From the NCBI GenBank assembly GCA_000827265.1, contig KN834755.1, forward strand, positions 944,320 to 1,008,319: DNA of 64,000 nt, given 5' to 3'. The notes beneath the pieces were generated by a model. That model made no database searches. It saw only the letters and a list, made by a program, of their open reading frames with translations, and was not told the DNA's origin. Numbering within the stretch: the stretch's first letter is position 1; each line of letters opens with the position of its first letter. The DNA comes from Collybiopsis luxurians FD-317 M1. Its lineage: Eukaryota > Basidiomycota > Agaricomycetes > Agaricales > Omphalotaceae. Below are positions 46,203-58,367 of the stretch, piece by piece. The position numbers and the translations under genes are program-made.

Positions 46203-47983
46203 CTATAGGTTAAGGCATGCTATATTTTGGTTTGTATACAAACGTGAACTAATCGAAGAAGGTTCACCCGAACCCAGATCATCTGCGTCCACAAGGAATT
46301 CTGGCTCGGTGAGCAGGCTGGAAAAATGTAGCATATCTTCGGGCTCCCCTGGAGCCTTCCCCATTTCACGCAGGCCGAGCAGGAAGCGCGCCGTCATCAG
46401 CGAGGATGATCTACATCTCGGAAAGGGAGACTCGTAACTTAGACAGGATATACGGTAGCTTCACTCACAGAAGCACAAAGTTGTTCAGAAAGGAACTATA
46501 CAACCCCTGTAATCCACGTTTTAGTCAATAGCTCTGACATCTGAATGCCGAGACTTCAAGCTTCAAGATACGCACATGCGGGGCCTGTGAGGTACAGACA
46601 ATTAGTTTGTTGCAGCAGGCTTATAACAACGGGAAGTAGCATACGAAGTATAGGGCTACTGCAATTAGCTGAGGTACTGTGACAGCCCTATGATAGTTGA
46701 TCTTCAGCATTTTCCAAACTAGCCATATATGAAAAAAAGAATTATACCCAAAGTAGAGGATACCTACGAGGCACCAAATTAAAGGGTGAAGGTAACACTT
46801 AAATCTAGTGCAGTCACTGACCTGACGTCAATATATATTCTAAGAGATCGTGTCTCCGCAGTTTCTTGAAACCGCCAGATTCTCGAATAGCGTGTACCAT
46901 GCTCCTTGTCACCAAGGCTATCAAAATAAAAGTAACTTATCGATTCCTGTTCGGCGACCAAAGGCAAACGGAGTAAAAACTCACATGTCGCAATGAGATC
47001 AAAGGCAGTCAGCGCGATGTAAGAGAGAGCTGCAGCTAGAGAAGAATAAATGGACGGAAATGGAGTGGTGAGTGTTACTACTTGGATGAGCGAATAGGCA
47101 CCTTACAACTAGCATGTAGTGGAATAAATTCATTGGAAGAATCAGCTGAAGGTGAATTTTATTTTTAGACTATATTTCTCACAGTGTTTCCGACGATAGA
47201 GTATTATGGTCACACGAAGATTGGACGCCTCGGTACTTCGCAGACGAAGGAAAACAAGCGAATTATAAGAAATCAATTTGAGACCAGAATATGAACGGAT
47301 ACTCACAATATCCAAGGCAAAGATCGCGAGGCCAAGGATAGATAAAACAAGGGCAAAGACTAGGTTCTTTGCCACTGCATAGGCATGGAGTGTCAATGAA
47401 ACTGCTAAGCTTGTTAAAATGCCGCACGGGTTCGGATTTGAATTATACGTACTGATAACAGCAAGCCGCGTCGGAGCAAATGAGAAATACCAGAAGAACT
47501 GGTAAAGGGTATGACAGCTATGGATTCGAGCTTCTTCTCCATTCATATTCAGTATCAATTCAGAAACACGTACTTTGGATAAATATTTAGCTGGGTAAAC
47601 AAAAGACGAAAGTCGACTGACCTATGGAATGCTTGGCGAGTAAGAAACGCTCCATATCTGATACATAACCACCGCGTATCGATTCACAAAATAGAGGATA
47701 TTTGACCAACGAAACTTGTCGCAAGTATACCAGACTAAATGAACTTCTCGATCTAGATTGATTAAAATTTCGTATATCAAGAGTGCTAATAGCAAGGTAG
47801 AGTATGAGCTGTAGCAGGAAAAGAGTATCATATTACTCACCGAGCTTCGCATAGTCGATGTAGTTCATGTAACACCTGCGATTATGGTGAGTATTCTAGT
47901 GGATAGCAAAACGAAAGAAAGTCGCACTGTCTTCGGAGATGATATTCCACAGCGCTCTCCATGAAATGTCCGTCCAAAGACAT
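46203..47983 (-). CDS. DUF6533-type multi-pass membrane protein, copy II
   Basis: Start MSLDGHFMESAVEYHLRR at 47983. Exons read YMNYIDYAKL, IYEILINLDREVHLVW, FRWSNILYFVNRYAVV, then a candidate 17-nt microexon (LNIYPN), HTLYQFFWYFSFAPTRLAV, LVFALVLSILGLAIFAL, ALSYIALTAFDLIAT, ALVTRSMVHAIRESGG, VTVPQLIAVALYF, the 9-nt microexon APH (46584-46576), GLYSSFLNNFVLL and the last exon to the TAG at 46203. The C-tail is soluble with PSSISSRLYTNQ. This is the best-preserved copy by reading. One joint near 47130-47190 is uncertain. Topology suggests a seven-pass membrane receptor-like shape, but no ligand or partner is known. Confidence 0.65.
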
Positions 47984-48889
47984 TCCAGGAGAAGAGAGAA
48001 ATAAAGAGGGACTTTCGAAAATTTGCAGAGATGCACGCGAATGGGTAGCGCAATTAGTTATAAGGATATCAATGGTTCTTTAAACCTTGGTTCCCGAGTC
48101 CGAACATTTGGGTCTACGTTTTTAAATCCCAGGCACTCAACGAGGGAAGGTTGAACGTTGATTTCCTGTCGCCTCCCAGCGACAGGAAGACCAAATTCGT
48201 GCTAACCAATAGTGGAAGGACAATTTTTCTTATTTGATTCAGCTACGTCATAACGGGGTCGTGTGCTAGCCATTATTTCGGTGTCTCAATGACTTAGTTC
48301 CTGCACTGAGCCAACACATCTCGTCAGGCGTAAAGTTCCTAGTAATCCTTGAGCAAACGAAGTGAGGTCGGGATTAGGCTCGTTCCACGTACGCAAGAAA
48401 GGCTGATACCCATTGGCATTGATGTTGGCTTCTTTCCCACCATTCTTGTGGAAAGAATCGTTCATGACCGAATCCGTGATTCGTGTCTTTTCTTCTGACC
48501 ATGACGGTTACGTAGGACGATTTTCTATGGATCTCGAATCTTTATTTCTGCCGAACACCAGGGTCTGGCGGCTTGAGATTTTACCTCCTTACAATATTCT
48601 GCATCAGAGTATTTATCATGGTCAATACCAGGGATATGTACATCCTAGAATCTTACCCATCATTTTCCAAGCGACGGGTCATGGCAGGAAGCCCAAAATA
48701 TCTCACGGGAAAGTCGACCGGCATCAGTCCGGCAGATGCCATCGTTCTCCACCGATTTCGGCGTCCAGGTCGGTCCCTAACTGTTTACACATTAGCAGTT
48801 GGTTGTATGAGGTGAGGAGGTGTTTATCAAACTTCTCATTTTGCATCAAACGCTAGATCCAGGTCTATTCTGCCCTCGTCAAATCTGCT
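47984..48889. other. Intergenic with an unexplained plus-strand ORF
   Basis: A plus-strand frame at 48413-48856 is open for 147 codons (RVWRLEILPPYNILHQSIYH and similar), with a second overlapping frame. It has no recognisable domain and no splice context, so it is not called a gene. The rest is spacer. Confidence 0.4.
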
Positions 48890-50685
48890 CTATGGTTCAT
48901 TATTACTAGTATTACGAGTCCGATTCGTATTGTTTGCGGAAAGTTGGTCCGAAGTCAAAGTTTGCTCGCGATATTCGGGCTCCCGATGATCTTCGTTCAT
49001 CTCTCGAAGTCCGAGTAAGAAACGTGCAAGCATAATTGAAGATAACCTTTAGTTTGTCGCAATCAGTCAGTAAAAATTTTAAATATGACATCGAAGTACA
49101 AATGCGTGACATCGGTTTACTCACACGAGCAGGAGATTGTTGAAAACAGAACTGTATGGTCTCTAGAGACGTCAGGTCAGTCTACATTCAAGCATAACAG
49201 AATTCGAAAGTACACACATGTGGGACCTGTTAAATACTGTACGTCAGATGAACAGAACCAAGTTCCCATGGAAGCACTTACGAAGTAAAAAATTACTGCT
49301 AACAGTTGAGGTATTGTTACCACCCTACACCGTACATTGATGGCATTCATTCAGTACCCTTATGGCAGAGAAACCCCACTTACAGAAAGTAGAGAAGCCC
49401 TACAGAATACATACATATTAGTTACCAGTTACCAGTTACCAGGAGAAGGCTCTATGGCAAAAATATCGTTTGTACCTGATCTCAGCACAAATTCGAGAAG
49501 ATTCTGCCGGTTTAGTTTTCTAAGACCACCGAATTTTTGAATAGCTTGAACCATTGTTTTCGTCACTAACGCTAGCGAATCGAAGTAATGGGATGAAAAC
49601 CCGGGGCTGAGATTAAACAGAACGCAGATTTCCAGGACCCAATACTCACCTGTGGCCAAGAAATCGAAGGCAGTCAGGCAGATATAAGTCAGAACTCCCG
49701 CTAGAGATGAAGGCACGAGAGGAAAGTACGCGAACTGGTGAGTGTCACCCTTTCGGTGGGACGCAAAGGAATCTTACAGCTATTTTCTCAGACATTGAAA
49801 GCGTAAGACGGAGCGATCTACATGTAAAAAGCCTGATTAACTCACAATGTTTCTGATGATAAAGTGTTACGATCACACGAAGATTCGACACCCGAGAACT
49901 ACGTGGGGCCCAGGGAAAGAAGGTCAATGAGGAGGCATGACCGCAGTTCGAACCAAAACTTACAATGTCGAGAACGAAAGTTGCCAGCCCGAGAACAGAT
50001 AAGATTACGGTGAAAATTAGACTATGCTCCAGCACTGCATAGACCCGAAGAGTCAATGAGACTGCCGTGGAGTCTTCTCAGTTCATTTCCTAACTCAAAT
50101 TCAACTTTCGACGCACCTGTAATAGCTACACGAGTGGGGACAAATGAGAAATACCAGAAAAACTTGTACAGGGTATTACAGCTGTTAATAGAGCTCTCAT
50201 CTCAGAGAATACCCGGTTTTCAGTTCCGAGGACACGTACTGGGCGCAAATTTCACGTTAACGGCCCAAAAGATAAAGCTCATACATAGTTGGAGCCAACT
50301 CACCTGAGGAATTGTTGGCGTATAAGCAACACTCCATATCTGATGTATAACGACAGGATATCGATTCATAAAATAGATAACATTCGACCACCGAAAGCGA
50401 TCACAAGTCCTCCACACCAGCTTGACTTCACGGTCCAAGTTGAAGATGATTTCGTACAACAAAAGTGCTAACAATGAATTTACTCCAGGTCAAAAGACAA
50501 GTCGATGATCATCATTCATCATGTTCACCTAGCTTTGCACAGTCCACGGAGTTTGCAAAAAGTCTATGAAATAAAATCAACATTCCAGGATATACATGAC
50601 CGATTCCAAAGGAGATTGGGGCTTACTGTTTTTCAAGCTGATATTCTAGAACAAAGGCACCAACAACAGCCTCGTCAACTGACAT
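48890..50685 (-). CDS. DUF6533-type multi-pass membrane protein, copy III
   Basis: Start MSVDEAVVGAFVLEYQLEKQ at 50685. Exons read LFANSVDCAKL, LLYEIIFNLDREVKLVW, FRWSNVIYFMNRYPVV, NTLYKFFWYFSFVPTRVAIT, LTLRVYAVLEHSLIFTV followed by LGLATFVLDI, GVESSCDRNTLSSET, GVLTYICLTAFDFLAT, ALVTKTMVQAIQKFGG, VTIPQLLAVIFYF, the 9-nt microexon VPH (49226-49218), YSSVFNNLLLV and LARFLLGLREMNEDHREP to the TAG at 48890. In the place of the 17-nt microexon of copy II the acceptor AG is missing. It may therefore be a degraded copy, or splice differently. Same strand and gene order as copies I and II. Confidence 0.55.
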
Positions 50686-51520
50686 CACTTGGAAAGAGAG
50701 AGAATGAGAGAGAATGAGACTCAGAGAATGGAAAACGAGAGACTTTCAAGAGGATGCACTGGTAGGACAAGCTATGAGAGGAAGCGCATGCGAATGTAAC
50801 GATATACAGCTCTCGAATTTATTTTCTCTTTAAAACAATATGAGGTTCTCCGAGCATCTGCACCCAATTTGAATCCAAGCAACAAAGTTTAAAATTCTAA
50901 CGGCGTATCTTTGAACCTAAATATTATTAAAATAATAGAAAGAACTTGCAGTCGGACGGGTCAGGCGAAGCTCTGTGAAATATTGCTTACCTGGACCAGG
51001 GGTCGGACTCGCGAACGTGTGTATGCTATGGAAACCACAACAGATTATATCCAGTCGGTTAGCTTGGTATGGAATAGAGTTTAATTTCGAGCTCGAGAAT
51101 AAGAGATAACATATTTTGCTGTGTATATTCAAAAACAGGGTCTTCAGTATCATATAAATGAGTATGTAAGACCAAGTTGAAGGCTGTACTTAATGTGTTC
51201 GTCGGCGCTCAAAATTTCTCGAAACCACTGTTCTTTCACTGTTCCAAGTAATGTCGATGTGATACTAATTTTAACCCGAGCTTTCCACACGCCACACCAT
51301 CTGCGCAAAGCGCCTCATGGCAATGCAGCTAGTGCAGGGATCAAATATTATTCTTGACATTACCATTGACTAACCTGAGTGTAGTGTGTGTAGAGGGGGG
51401 AGTATTCTAGAGTTACATACTGTATGACAAGGAATAACCCATCATCACTTCAATCACCGAGCCTCAAACAATCTCCATATCCCATAACCCATCTGTAATA
51501 GCATTGTATCGCACCGTTTT
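50686..51520. other. Intergenic, nothing recognised
   Basis: AT-rich spacer between the DUF6533 cluster and PGS1. GAGAGAATGAGAGAGAATGAGA (split in two near-identical units around 50696-50717) is a small imperfect repeat. Confidence 0.5.
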
Positions 51521-53615
51521 TCACAACTTATTCCCAACCAACCAAACAATGACCTTCGTCAACCATCTCACCTTCCGCCGATCACCTTTCCACTCTTTCG
51601 CATCCGCACGGATATCGGCGACTTCGCGAGAAAGCTGTCGACGTAGCTTACCGACCGCGTCTGTGTCATCTCCTTTCTCACTCCCGACCCTTTCCACATT
51701 CACATTTCTAATACCATTCTCACCATCCCCATCCCCATCTCCATCCCTGACCCCTTTCTCATCTTCGACGCCGTCCCCGTCCCTATTCGTACCCTCGATG
51801 CAGGGCCGTTCAGGCGGCAATACCATAACGAAAGAAAGCTCCGTGTCAATGTCGGAGGATCGGGAGTTCAGGTTTGTCGAGCCGAACAGGGTGAGGACTG
51901 GAGCGGAGTCTGCAGAGGGTGATAACCACAGGCCTAAAAAAGTGATTCGGTGTCGGTTAGCTTACTACGAACAAGAACGGGAGGGAAACAGAGCAAAATG
52001 ATCGACTCAAAAGTGAAAAAAAAGAACGCACCTTTAGCATGATACGTCCATCCATCTTTTTCCCACTCACGTAACTCCACGTTACTTTGGTGCAAACCAA
52101 GCTTTGCAAACATCATTGCCGTACGCCGCACAGCCTTCATGAACTTTTGTTCAAGGAGCGTGTATCCTTCTGGAATTCGACCGGAAATCCCTTTCGATCC
52201 AAAAAATCCATTTGCCTAAGGTATGATAATATGAGAGTGCGGTAGGAAGAAAGGGAGAGAGAATCAGCTTGCGCTCATAGACAGCTCAACCGCAACCAAC
52301 CTTTGGACTCGCACATACGATCCGTGCTCCAACCTGCGGGGTACTCAGTATCAGCCCCTGATACGGCCCATACAAGTTAAAATACCCGCTGGTCAAATCC
52401 ATCAACGGACGTTCCTGCGTAATCGACGAGACCCCAGCAGGGAGAGAGCCTACAGGAGGTAGCATCGCCCTCATTGCAGCCTTTTTGAGGTGTCCAAAAA
52501 GCAGTTGGAAGAACCGTTCTTCCTCGCGAATGCGAAATTGACCTGCTTGGATTATAGGGAAGAGGAGGACGCCGGATTTCGTGCACGGAGAGATAGCATC
52601 GGATTTGGATTTTTCGGCTTCCTCTTTGCGGTAGGAAGTTTGGAACGATGTAAGGGCGTTGTGGACCTTGTCTGTGATGTGATGTGGGTGCGTTTCGGGA
52701 TCTGGCCAAACTACTACGCATTCCCCATGTTTATAGGAATGAGGATTGGCATTCTGACCCGAATCAAAAATATCTGCGGGAAGCAGTCGATACGAAAATG
52801 CAGATACTTCTCGCAAGAAGTTGAAGCAGTAATCAGCAAGCTGCGGTTCAGCAGAAAACCGCAAATATCGGTCTCTGCGGTTGGTAAAATACGCCTGGTT
52901 CAAATTTGCGCTGAGAGAAGCACTCAGTTATAGAAGAGGATCTGAGTATAGATACGCACCCACTGATTATCACCTCGTCATCTGCGCCGTAAATTTTTGC
53001 ATGCCAGGTCCCCCAGCCTTCATTAAATCGCGGAGGCACTATTTTCGCCATTACACCGCGCAGGGTGGGACTCCGAAACAAAGAAACATGTACGCGGTCT
53101 GGAAATTCGCGCAAAAGAGATAAGAGGATTGAAGCAGTCGATGAAGGACCTGGTCTCGTTGAACGGTTCAAGTCTAGTTGAAGATGCAAGTGTAGGCTCT
53201 GTTTTTCCACTAGCCTGCACCTAAGAGCTGATATCTGCATCGAGAGGTAAGAAACACAGAGTAATCTTCATCGTAAAGAGAACACACACGAGTTCGTGTT
53301 CACTGGAGCCAATATACAGTGAAGAAAGGAATACGCGTTTTTCAGCATTGCTGATCATGTCCTAACTAAATTTAACGGGCTAAAACGCTCGGAAAGGATT
53401 ATAAAGCTCACGAGAAGCATAGAGTAAAACTCGCTGGGTTGAGATAAGACCCTGATTTTATCCGCAGTAACGGTAAATTTTGGCTGATTCTGGCTCAGTT
53501 CTGTCGTTAAGTCATGCAATATAGGCTGGAATCTGTGAGTCGCCCATGTTCCCAGACGCCTTGAGAATAGAAACAGGCAAGAACTCAGTGGGCGACGAAG
53601 GCCAGTTCGGAGCAT
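51521..53615 (-). CDS. PGS1: Phosphatidylglycerophosphate synthase, PGS1 type
   Basis: CDP-diacylglycerol:glycerol-3-phosphate transferase of the mitochondrial inner membrane, first committed step toward phosphatidylglycerol and cardiolipin. It belongs to the phospholipase D superfamily. Six exons (53615-53412, 53361-53290, 53234-52960, 52910-52301, 52215-52032, 51933-51521) give 585 residues. The N-terminus MLRTGLRRPLSSCLFLFSRR is presequence-like. The first HKD motif is WHAKIYGADD (H170, K172, D177), the second YHAKGLWLSPSADS (about 445). The block FFGSKGISGRIPEGYTLLE and GSTNLNSRSSDIDTELSF are typical. The family usually has 500-600 residues. An acidic insert with many Gly/Asp (about 500-530) follows ERPCIEGT and is low complexity. 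Confidence 0.93.
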
Positions 53616-55894
53616 ATGGTGGTGCAAAGGAAAAGAACGCGTCAGAACGCGGCCCCGACGCTTGCTTGGTCGCTTATTTGAACGCTCGATATTGGGCGCC
53701 TATATTTGCTCGAAACAGCAGCTTTTTTAAATTTATTTGGACTCTTCATTTCCGCAAGTAAGTAAGACTATGTACTAAGGAGCGAGGAGCCGCAACAATG
53801 ATTAGTTGTGCTCCGTTCGCCAGGGGTTTTTCTATACCTGGGTGGCAGTGGGGGGTCATTGTAGCTACTGGTCGTGCTTGTGTATCGTAGATGTGGGGCG
53901 GTGTAACTGTGAGCTCTCGGTCTTGTAGGACCCTTGGTAGATAGATAAATAGATAAATAGATAAGTTGAGGAGGTGGGATCAATGGGGACCCGCTCGCTT
54001 CTCCCCCTAGTGTAGGGGGAAGACATTAGGGCAAAACCAAGCCCCCTTCGCAGGTGTCGAAACAGCAGCAATAGTTAGCTGGACTCCGGTTGTCTGGGGA
54101 CTGGCATTACTCGTCCATTCCATCCCCAGTACCTCTGAGGTACTACTGAGTGACTGAGCCCTCTACTAGTAGGCCATTATGTCCCCATTCCTCAAGTTAA
54201 GTAACTTGGGCTATGGTAGCTTAACGGTCAGCCGACACACTGGCAGAAGATAACTACCTCTCATCGAAGTGGCACCTTTGGAACAGTTGTAGAATGCCCA
54301 TGTAGTACTAAAAGACTCCCCGAAATCCTCACACGACAACTTGAAACGTCGTTGAGGCTGCACATGTTCTTCGTCTTCTTAGCGGCCAGGCTGCAAGAGC
54401 TTGCGCAACGCCATTAGTATCGCCAAGCCTGTTTATCGCGACTCGAGCACAGACTTTCTTTCTCGGAGAGAGACACGATCGCAATAGCAAGTATCCCTGG
54501 GACACTTCTGATCCAAGTTGGACCCGCTCTAAGCCTTATCCGTACTCAGTCTCTACCGTTCAGCTAAAAGCATGTTGGTATTCCGCCGATGCATTCCTTC
54601 AGGGTAATTGTACATGGCTCTTACTTCTGTCTATTTTACGCGCTCAGTGCTCCGAGTTTTATCCTGTCTTATCTGGACAACTGAAATTTTGCAATACGGT
54701 TTCGTAACAGATCTATCTACACTCAAGCCTCATTTGGCGAGCTTCAAGTCGTCCTGCTGACTGCTGTTGGGCAGCCTGAATTTTGTTCATTGGCAGGTGT
54801 TCTTTATCCGCAGACTGTGCCGCTATTTGCCTTGCCTCATTTCCACCTTGCTTCCGAAATGGTTCTTCCAGAAGGTAGACGCTGCATTTTTAGATCGGTG
54901 GTTTGTAAATGGTATTCGCTGTACTGCCACTTCCGCGTTGTCCTCATATCCTGGGGTACTCTGAATCATGCTAAGCATTAGCTACATATACATCAATTCA
55001 CTGATTGTTATGTTCTCCACTAGCCTGGTAACCAAGCCTTCAACCATTATAGTCAATATCAGCTCAAGTACAATAGCTGAAGGTCCAAAAAACCAAACCT
55101 TCATAAAGCGCAAGTTAATCTCGTCAGTATGAATGTGTACCCGTACTTGTGATACAGATTCTGGACGAAATTACCTTGGAATCTTTGACAATAGGTAGTG
55201 AGTATCTATTCGCTTCGGCAAAGGTGCGGATATGACTGCTGCGTGTATTTGCCCTGGAAATCAACTTCTCGCTTCCTGTAGGCACAATAGGCGGTCTTCA
55301 ATTAATGCCTTTTTCGGCCCCACAGGCAAAGCCGAGATGCCGCCATTGGTAATACTCCGGCAGACGGCTGGTCGGTGCCTCTGCTTCTCCCGTACTCTTA
55401 AGTACCTGCTAATGAAAGCCTTGGTTGCCCAATTTCCTCTTATGTTCGTTCCAAGATAGATTCGGACGTTTCCTGGAGTTGAATGTCTCACGTCTATTAC
55501 TTGGTCACCGAACAGTGGGTGGAATGACATAGAGCCTATGTTAGGATTGGCTCAGCGAAGATTCTCCGTCAACACGGTTCGTCCGTCAAGAAGTCATTTT
55601 AAGTTCAGGCTATCTCAATGAGTGTTCTAACCTGCGGATATTCAGCGCTGACGATCTATAGCGGTTCCATAGATTCAGAATACTATAGGTACAGGATCTG
55701 ATAATTACTCGGAATTATTTCTTTCTTGCGCCACACAACATTCAACGCGCTTTCATCGTCATGTTGACCTTATCTTGACGGCCCGACGCATAGTCATCGT
55801 ATCAGATTTCTCAGCTTGATCAGCTGCCTCCTCTGGAGAAACCATATAAAAGCTCCGTCCCCGCCTTTGAGCTGAGAGCTCCAACCGTTTATCC
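53616..55894. other. Gene-poor stretch with a GATA microsatellite
   Basis: A (GATAAATA) run sits at about 53938-53964. ORFs at 54767-54964 (+), 55232-55459 (+) and 55261-55530 (-) are short and unrecognised, so no gene is called. No tRNA-like fold was found by reading. Confidence 0.45.
53938..53964. repeat. GATA/GATAAATA microsatellite
   Basis: Three to four units of GATAAATA and GATA in a row. Simple sequence only. Confidence 0.7.
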
Positions 55895-57673
55895 ATGGCT
55901 GAATTTGAACCCGTACTGTTGACATTACCCTCTCTTGCCCCGTCTCTGGTGGTCGAGGTGTGTTCGAGTATTTCTTATAGGGGCCTCGCGATGACGCTCG
56001 GGTAGATTCTTCCCTATGGATTGACCTTTCATCGCGTTTTTGTCCAAGCCGATGGTCGGGTAAATCTTCCACTGTTAGCCAAAACAAAAAAATTGACGAC
56101 ATTCCAGACACATGATATCGTTATCGGTCCAGAGGAACCCCGAGGCCATATTACCCAACGCTACACCAACACGATCATCGGACGCTATGCTAATCGTGTC
56201 CCGGTTGGAAAACACTCGATAGAACGAAATGGCTTCAATGCGGAAGTGGTTGCGGAGCTCAACGGTACGCACTTTCCTCCTTCCTTATTCTTTCTTGCTC
56301 TCATACTGCGGAAAATGCAGAGGGCACTCGTGTTTCCCTTCATGGCGGACCAGTCGGGTTCGACTCTGTTCCATGGAAGCTCCTCTCTTCCTCCTCTACC
56401 CCTGCCCTGTTCACACCCTCCGAACTTTCCCATTTCCCGTCGCCTAAGGATTCCCGGTCCTATGGGATCTTTCAACTCGTATCTCCGGACGGAGATCAAG
56501 GCTATCCAGGGCAGTTGACAGTTGAAGTTCTGATTGCCGTGATTCCTCCAGCAGACCAGGAGCAAACGTATCTTGAAAAGGGGGAGAGCAAAGAGAGAAA
56601 AGAGTGGGATTTGGGAAGTATCGTGTATGTTTATAGGGCTAAAGTTGATAAGGGCGTTACCCCTGTGAATCTAACTCAGGTAAGCAGCCCCCTCATACCG
56701 CTAAAGCAGTTCCCATTGCCCACTCTTCCGCAGCACTGGGGGTTCAACCTGGAGGCGAGTTTGAAGGAGGATGAAGAAACATTGTTGGTCAAGAATCATA
56801 ATATCACCATAAAGGTACGGTGTATCGTATTTTCTTCGGATACCGGTTTACTAACAACAATCCGATATTTCTCATTTTGTCCATTTGTGCTGTTTAGGCA
56901 GATCGAATTGTTGCCCGAGACAAGGACAGCTTGAACACGGGGAGCTTCATCGGGGTTGAAACGGAGGCTCCGGAACATCTTCATAACGGGCAAAAGATTG
57001 GGGACAAGTATCCGGAGTTGGGTTATGGTGAGCATATCAACATTCGGCTTCGCATACGCTCGAACGAGTTGAGCTTCTACAGACGACTACTATGCCTTTG
57101 CTCCACGGACAGTCAAGATTCCTAAACGACTTTCTTCTTCAGAATTCACACCTGAGCTTGATTTGCTCAAAGATATACTTACGCCAAGTGGTGCGGAAGG
57201 AGGAGCGAGAGGTGATAGACCAGATCCTGTGGTTGAGCTTTCTTCGGACAAATCAGGTTTGAAGTTGCTTTTCGACACCAATCGTACGTCTTGCATGGTT
57301 TTCTGGATTCTTATTTTATGAATCTGGCCTTCTTTTAGAGGATGGAACGATGTTCTACTCGAATGCATGGGCTGACCCTTCCAGAGGAGCACGGAAGAAG
57401 ATTCATGGTGGTTCGGGGATCATGAATAACGGAGATGGCTATATACCCGGAAGTACGTGTTCGCGTTCATTCATTTCGGATTTACGTTTCCTCATCGATG
57501 TTCGGGCTGGACTTAATTTATTCGCAGGTGCAGCTTTCCTAGAGTTCCACGACGTCCTAGCCGCATTTCTTGATCCGACCAACAAAGACGGGAATGACAC
57601 GCTGTTAACTGAGAATGAGATATATCATAATTATGTCAGGTGCGATTTGAGATTCGAGCAGCCCATTCGGTAG
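55895..57673 (+). CDS. Aldose 1-epimerase (galactose mutarotase)
   Basis: Interconverts alpha and beta anomers of aldoses such as galactose and glucose, feeding the Leloir pathway. Nine exons (55895-55957, 56006-56059, 56108-56264, 56321-56679, 56734-56814, 56898-57027, 57083-57283, 57339-57452, 57528-57673) close to 434 residues. Family blocks are THDIVIGPEEPRGH, NTIIGRYANRV, SLHGGPVGFDSVPW, LTQHWGFNLEAS and FYSNAWAD. The His of LHGG and the His of QHWGFN are in the places of the two substrate-contacting His residues. FLEFHDVLAAFL lies near the end. There is no signal peptide. The length is above the usual 340-380, due to loops with charged residues (EKGESKERKEWD and GGARGDRPDPV). Confidence 0.88.
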
Positions 57674-58367
57674 AAGTTCGGCCGAGGGGGTGCTGTATGG
57701 TGAATGATGATTGGTGTTGGACACCGGAAAATCTAGTCGATAGTCTGTTCCTCGTTGGTACCCCCCCCCTATGCCCTTTCTCCTATTTCACTTGATTTTC
57801 TCTTTCCCTAATACCAAGCATTGTGTGTATGAGGGACTCCTTGAGATTTGGGCTCAAGCCCTCGACATTTTTGATGCGGACGGACACTCGGGTATCTGAT
57901 ATCACCTCCGAAGGCACCTCGGTTGATTTTTTGTGTAATTGCACATCCTGATAGACGGGATCTTGTCGTCGTAACCAGGTCGCAACCATGCTCCTCAGTT
58001 CCTACCGCCTCTGATCTCGTAAGGCTTATGTTGGCCCCCTTAAATCTTGTACAAGGTTCCTAGAGCGCAGATTTCAGACGCAAGGTCGGATTCTCTCATG
58101 GTCTGGGAACTGAGTTGATCTCTATGGGGTTCCAATCGACGTGTCGATACTCTTCTCATCACTTCCGAATGCGGTGGCTTTGATATCTTCTTTAAACAGA
58201 TTACTTTCTGATGTTCGCATTGCCTAGTTCTGAATTAGTTCTCAGTCTCTTATCCAGGATCCCTTTTCTTCCTACAAAGCCTACTTTCCTTCAGTCTTTA
58301 CACCCTTTTCCCTTCTTCCGGATAAACTCTAGACTTTGGTTCATCTACGTTTAGGCTCCAAAGCGTA
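57674..58367. other. Intergenic, nothing recognised
   Basis: Contains a C run near 57764-57772 and a pyrimidine-rich leader before the next ATG. The minus-strand ORF at 57783-57989 has no recognisable content. Confidence 0.5.

Noticed and set aside
51504..52001. 165-codon plus-strand ORF with Ser/Pro runs
   Set aside because: Antisense of the last PGS1 exon; the minus strand carries the HKD-family protein.
54181..54260. Possible tRNA-like sequence near TAGCTTAACGGTCAGCC
   Set aside because: No T-arm with the GGTTCGA core and no acceptor pairing could be built.
55232..55530. Overlapping ORFs on both strands (75 and 89 codons)
   Set aside because: Both are of chance length for this composition and neither has recognisable motifs.
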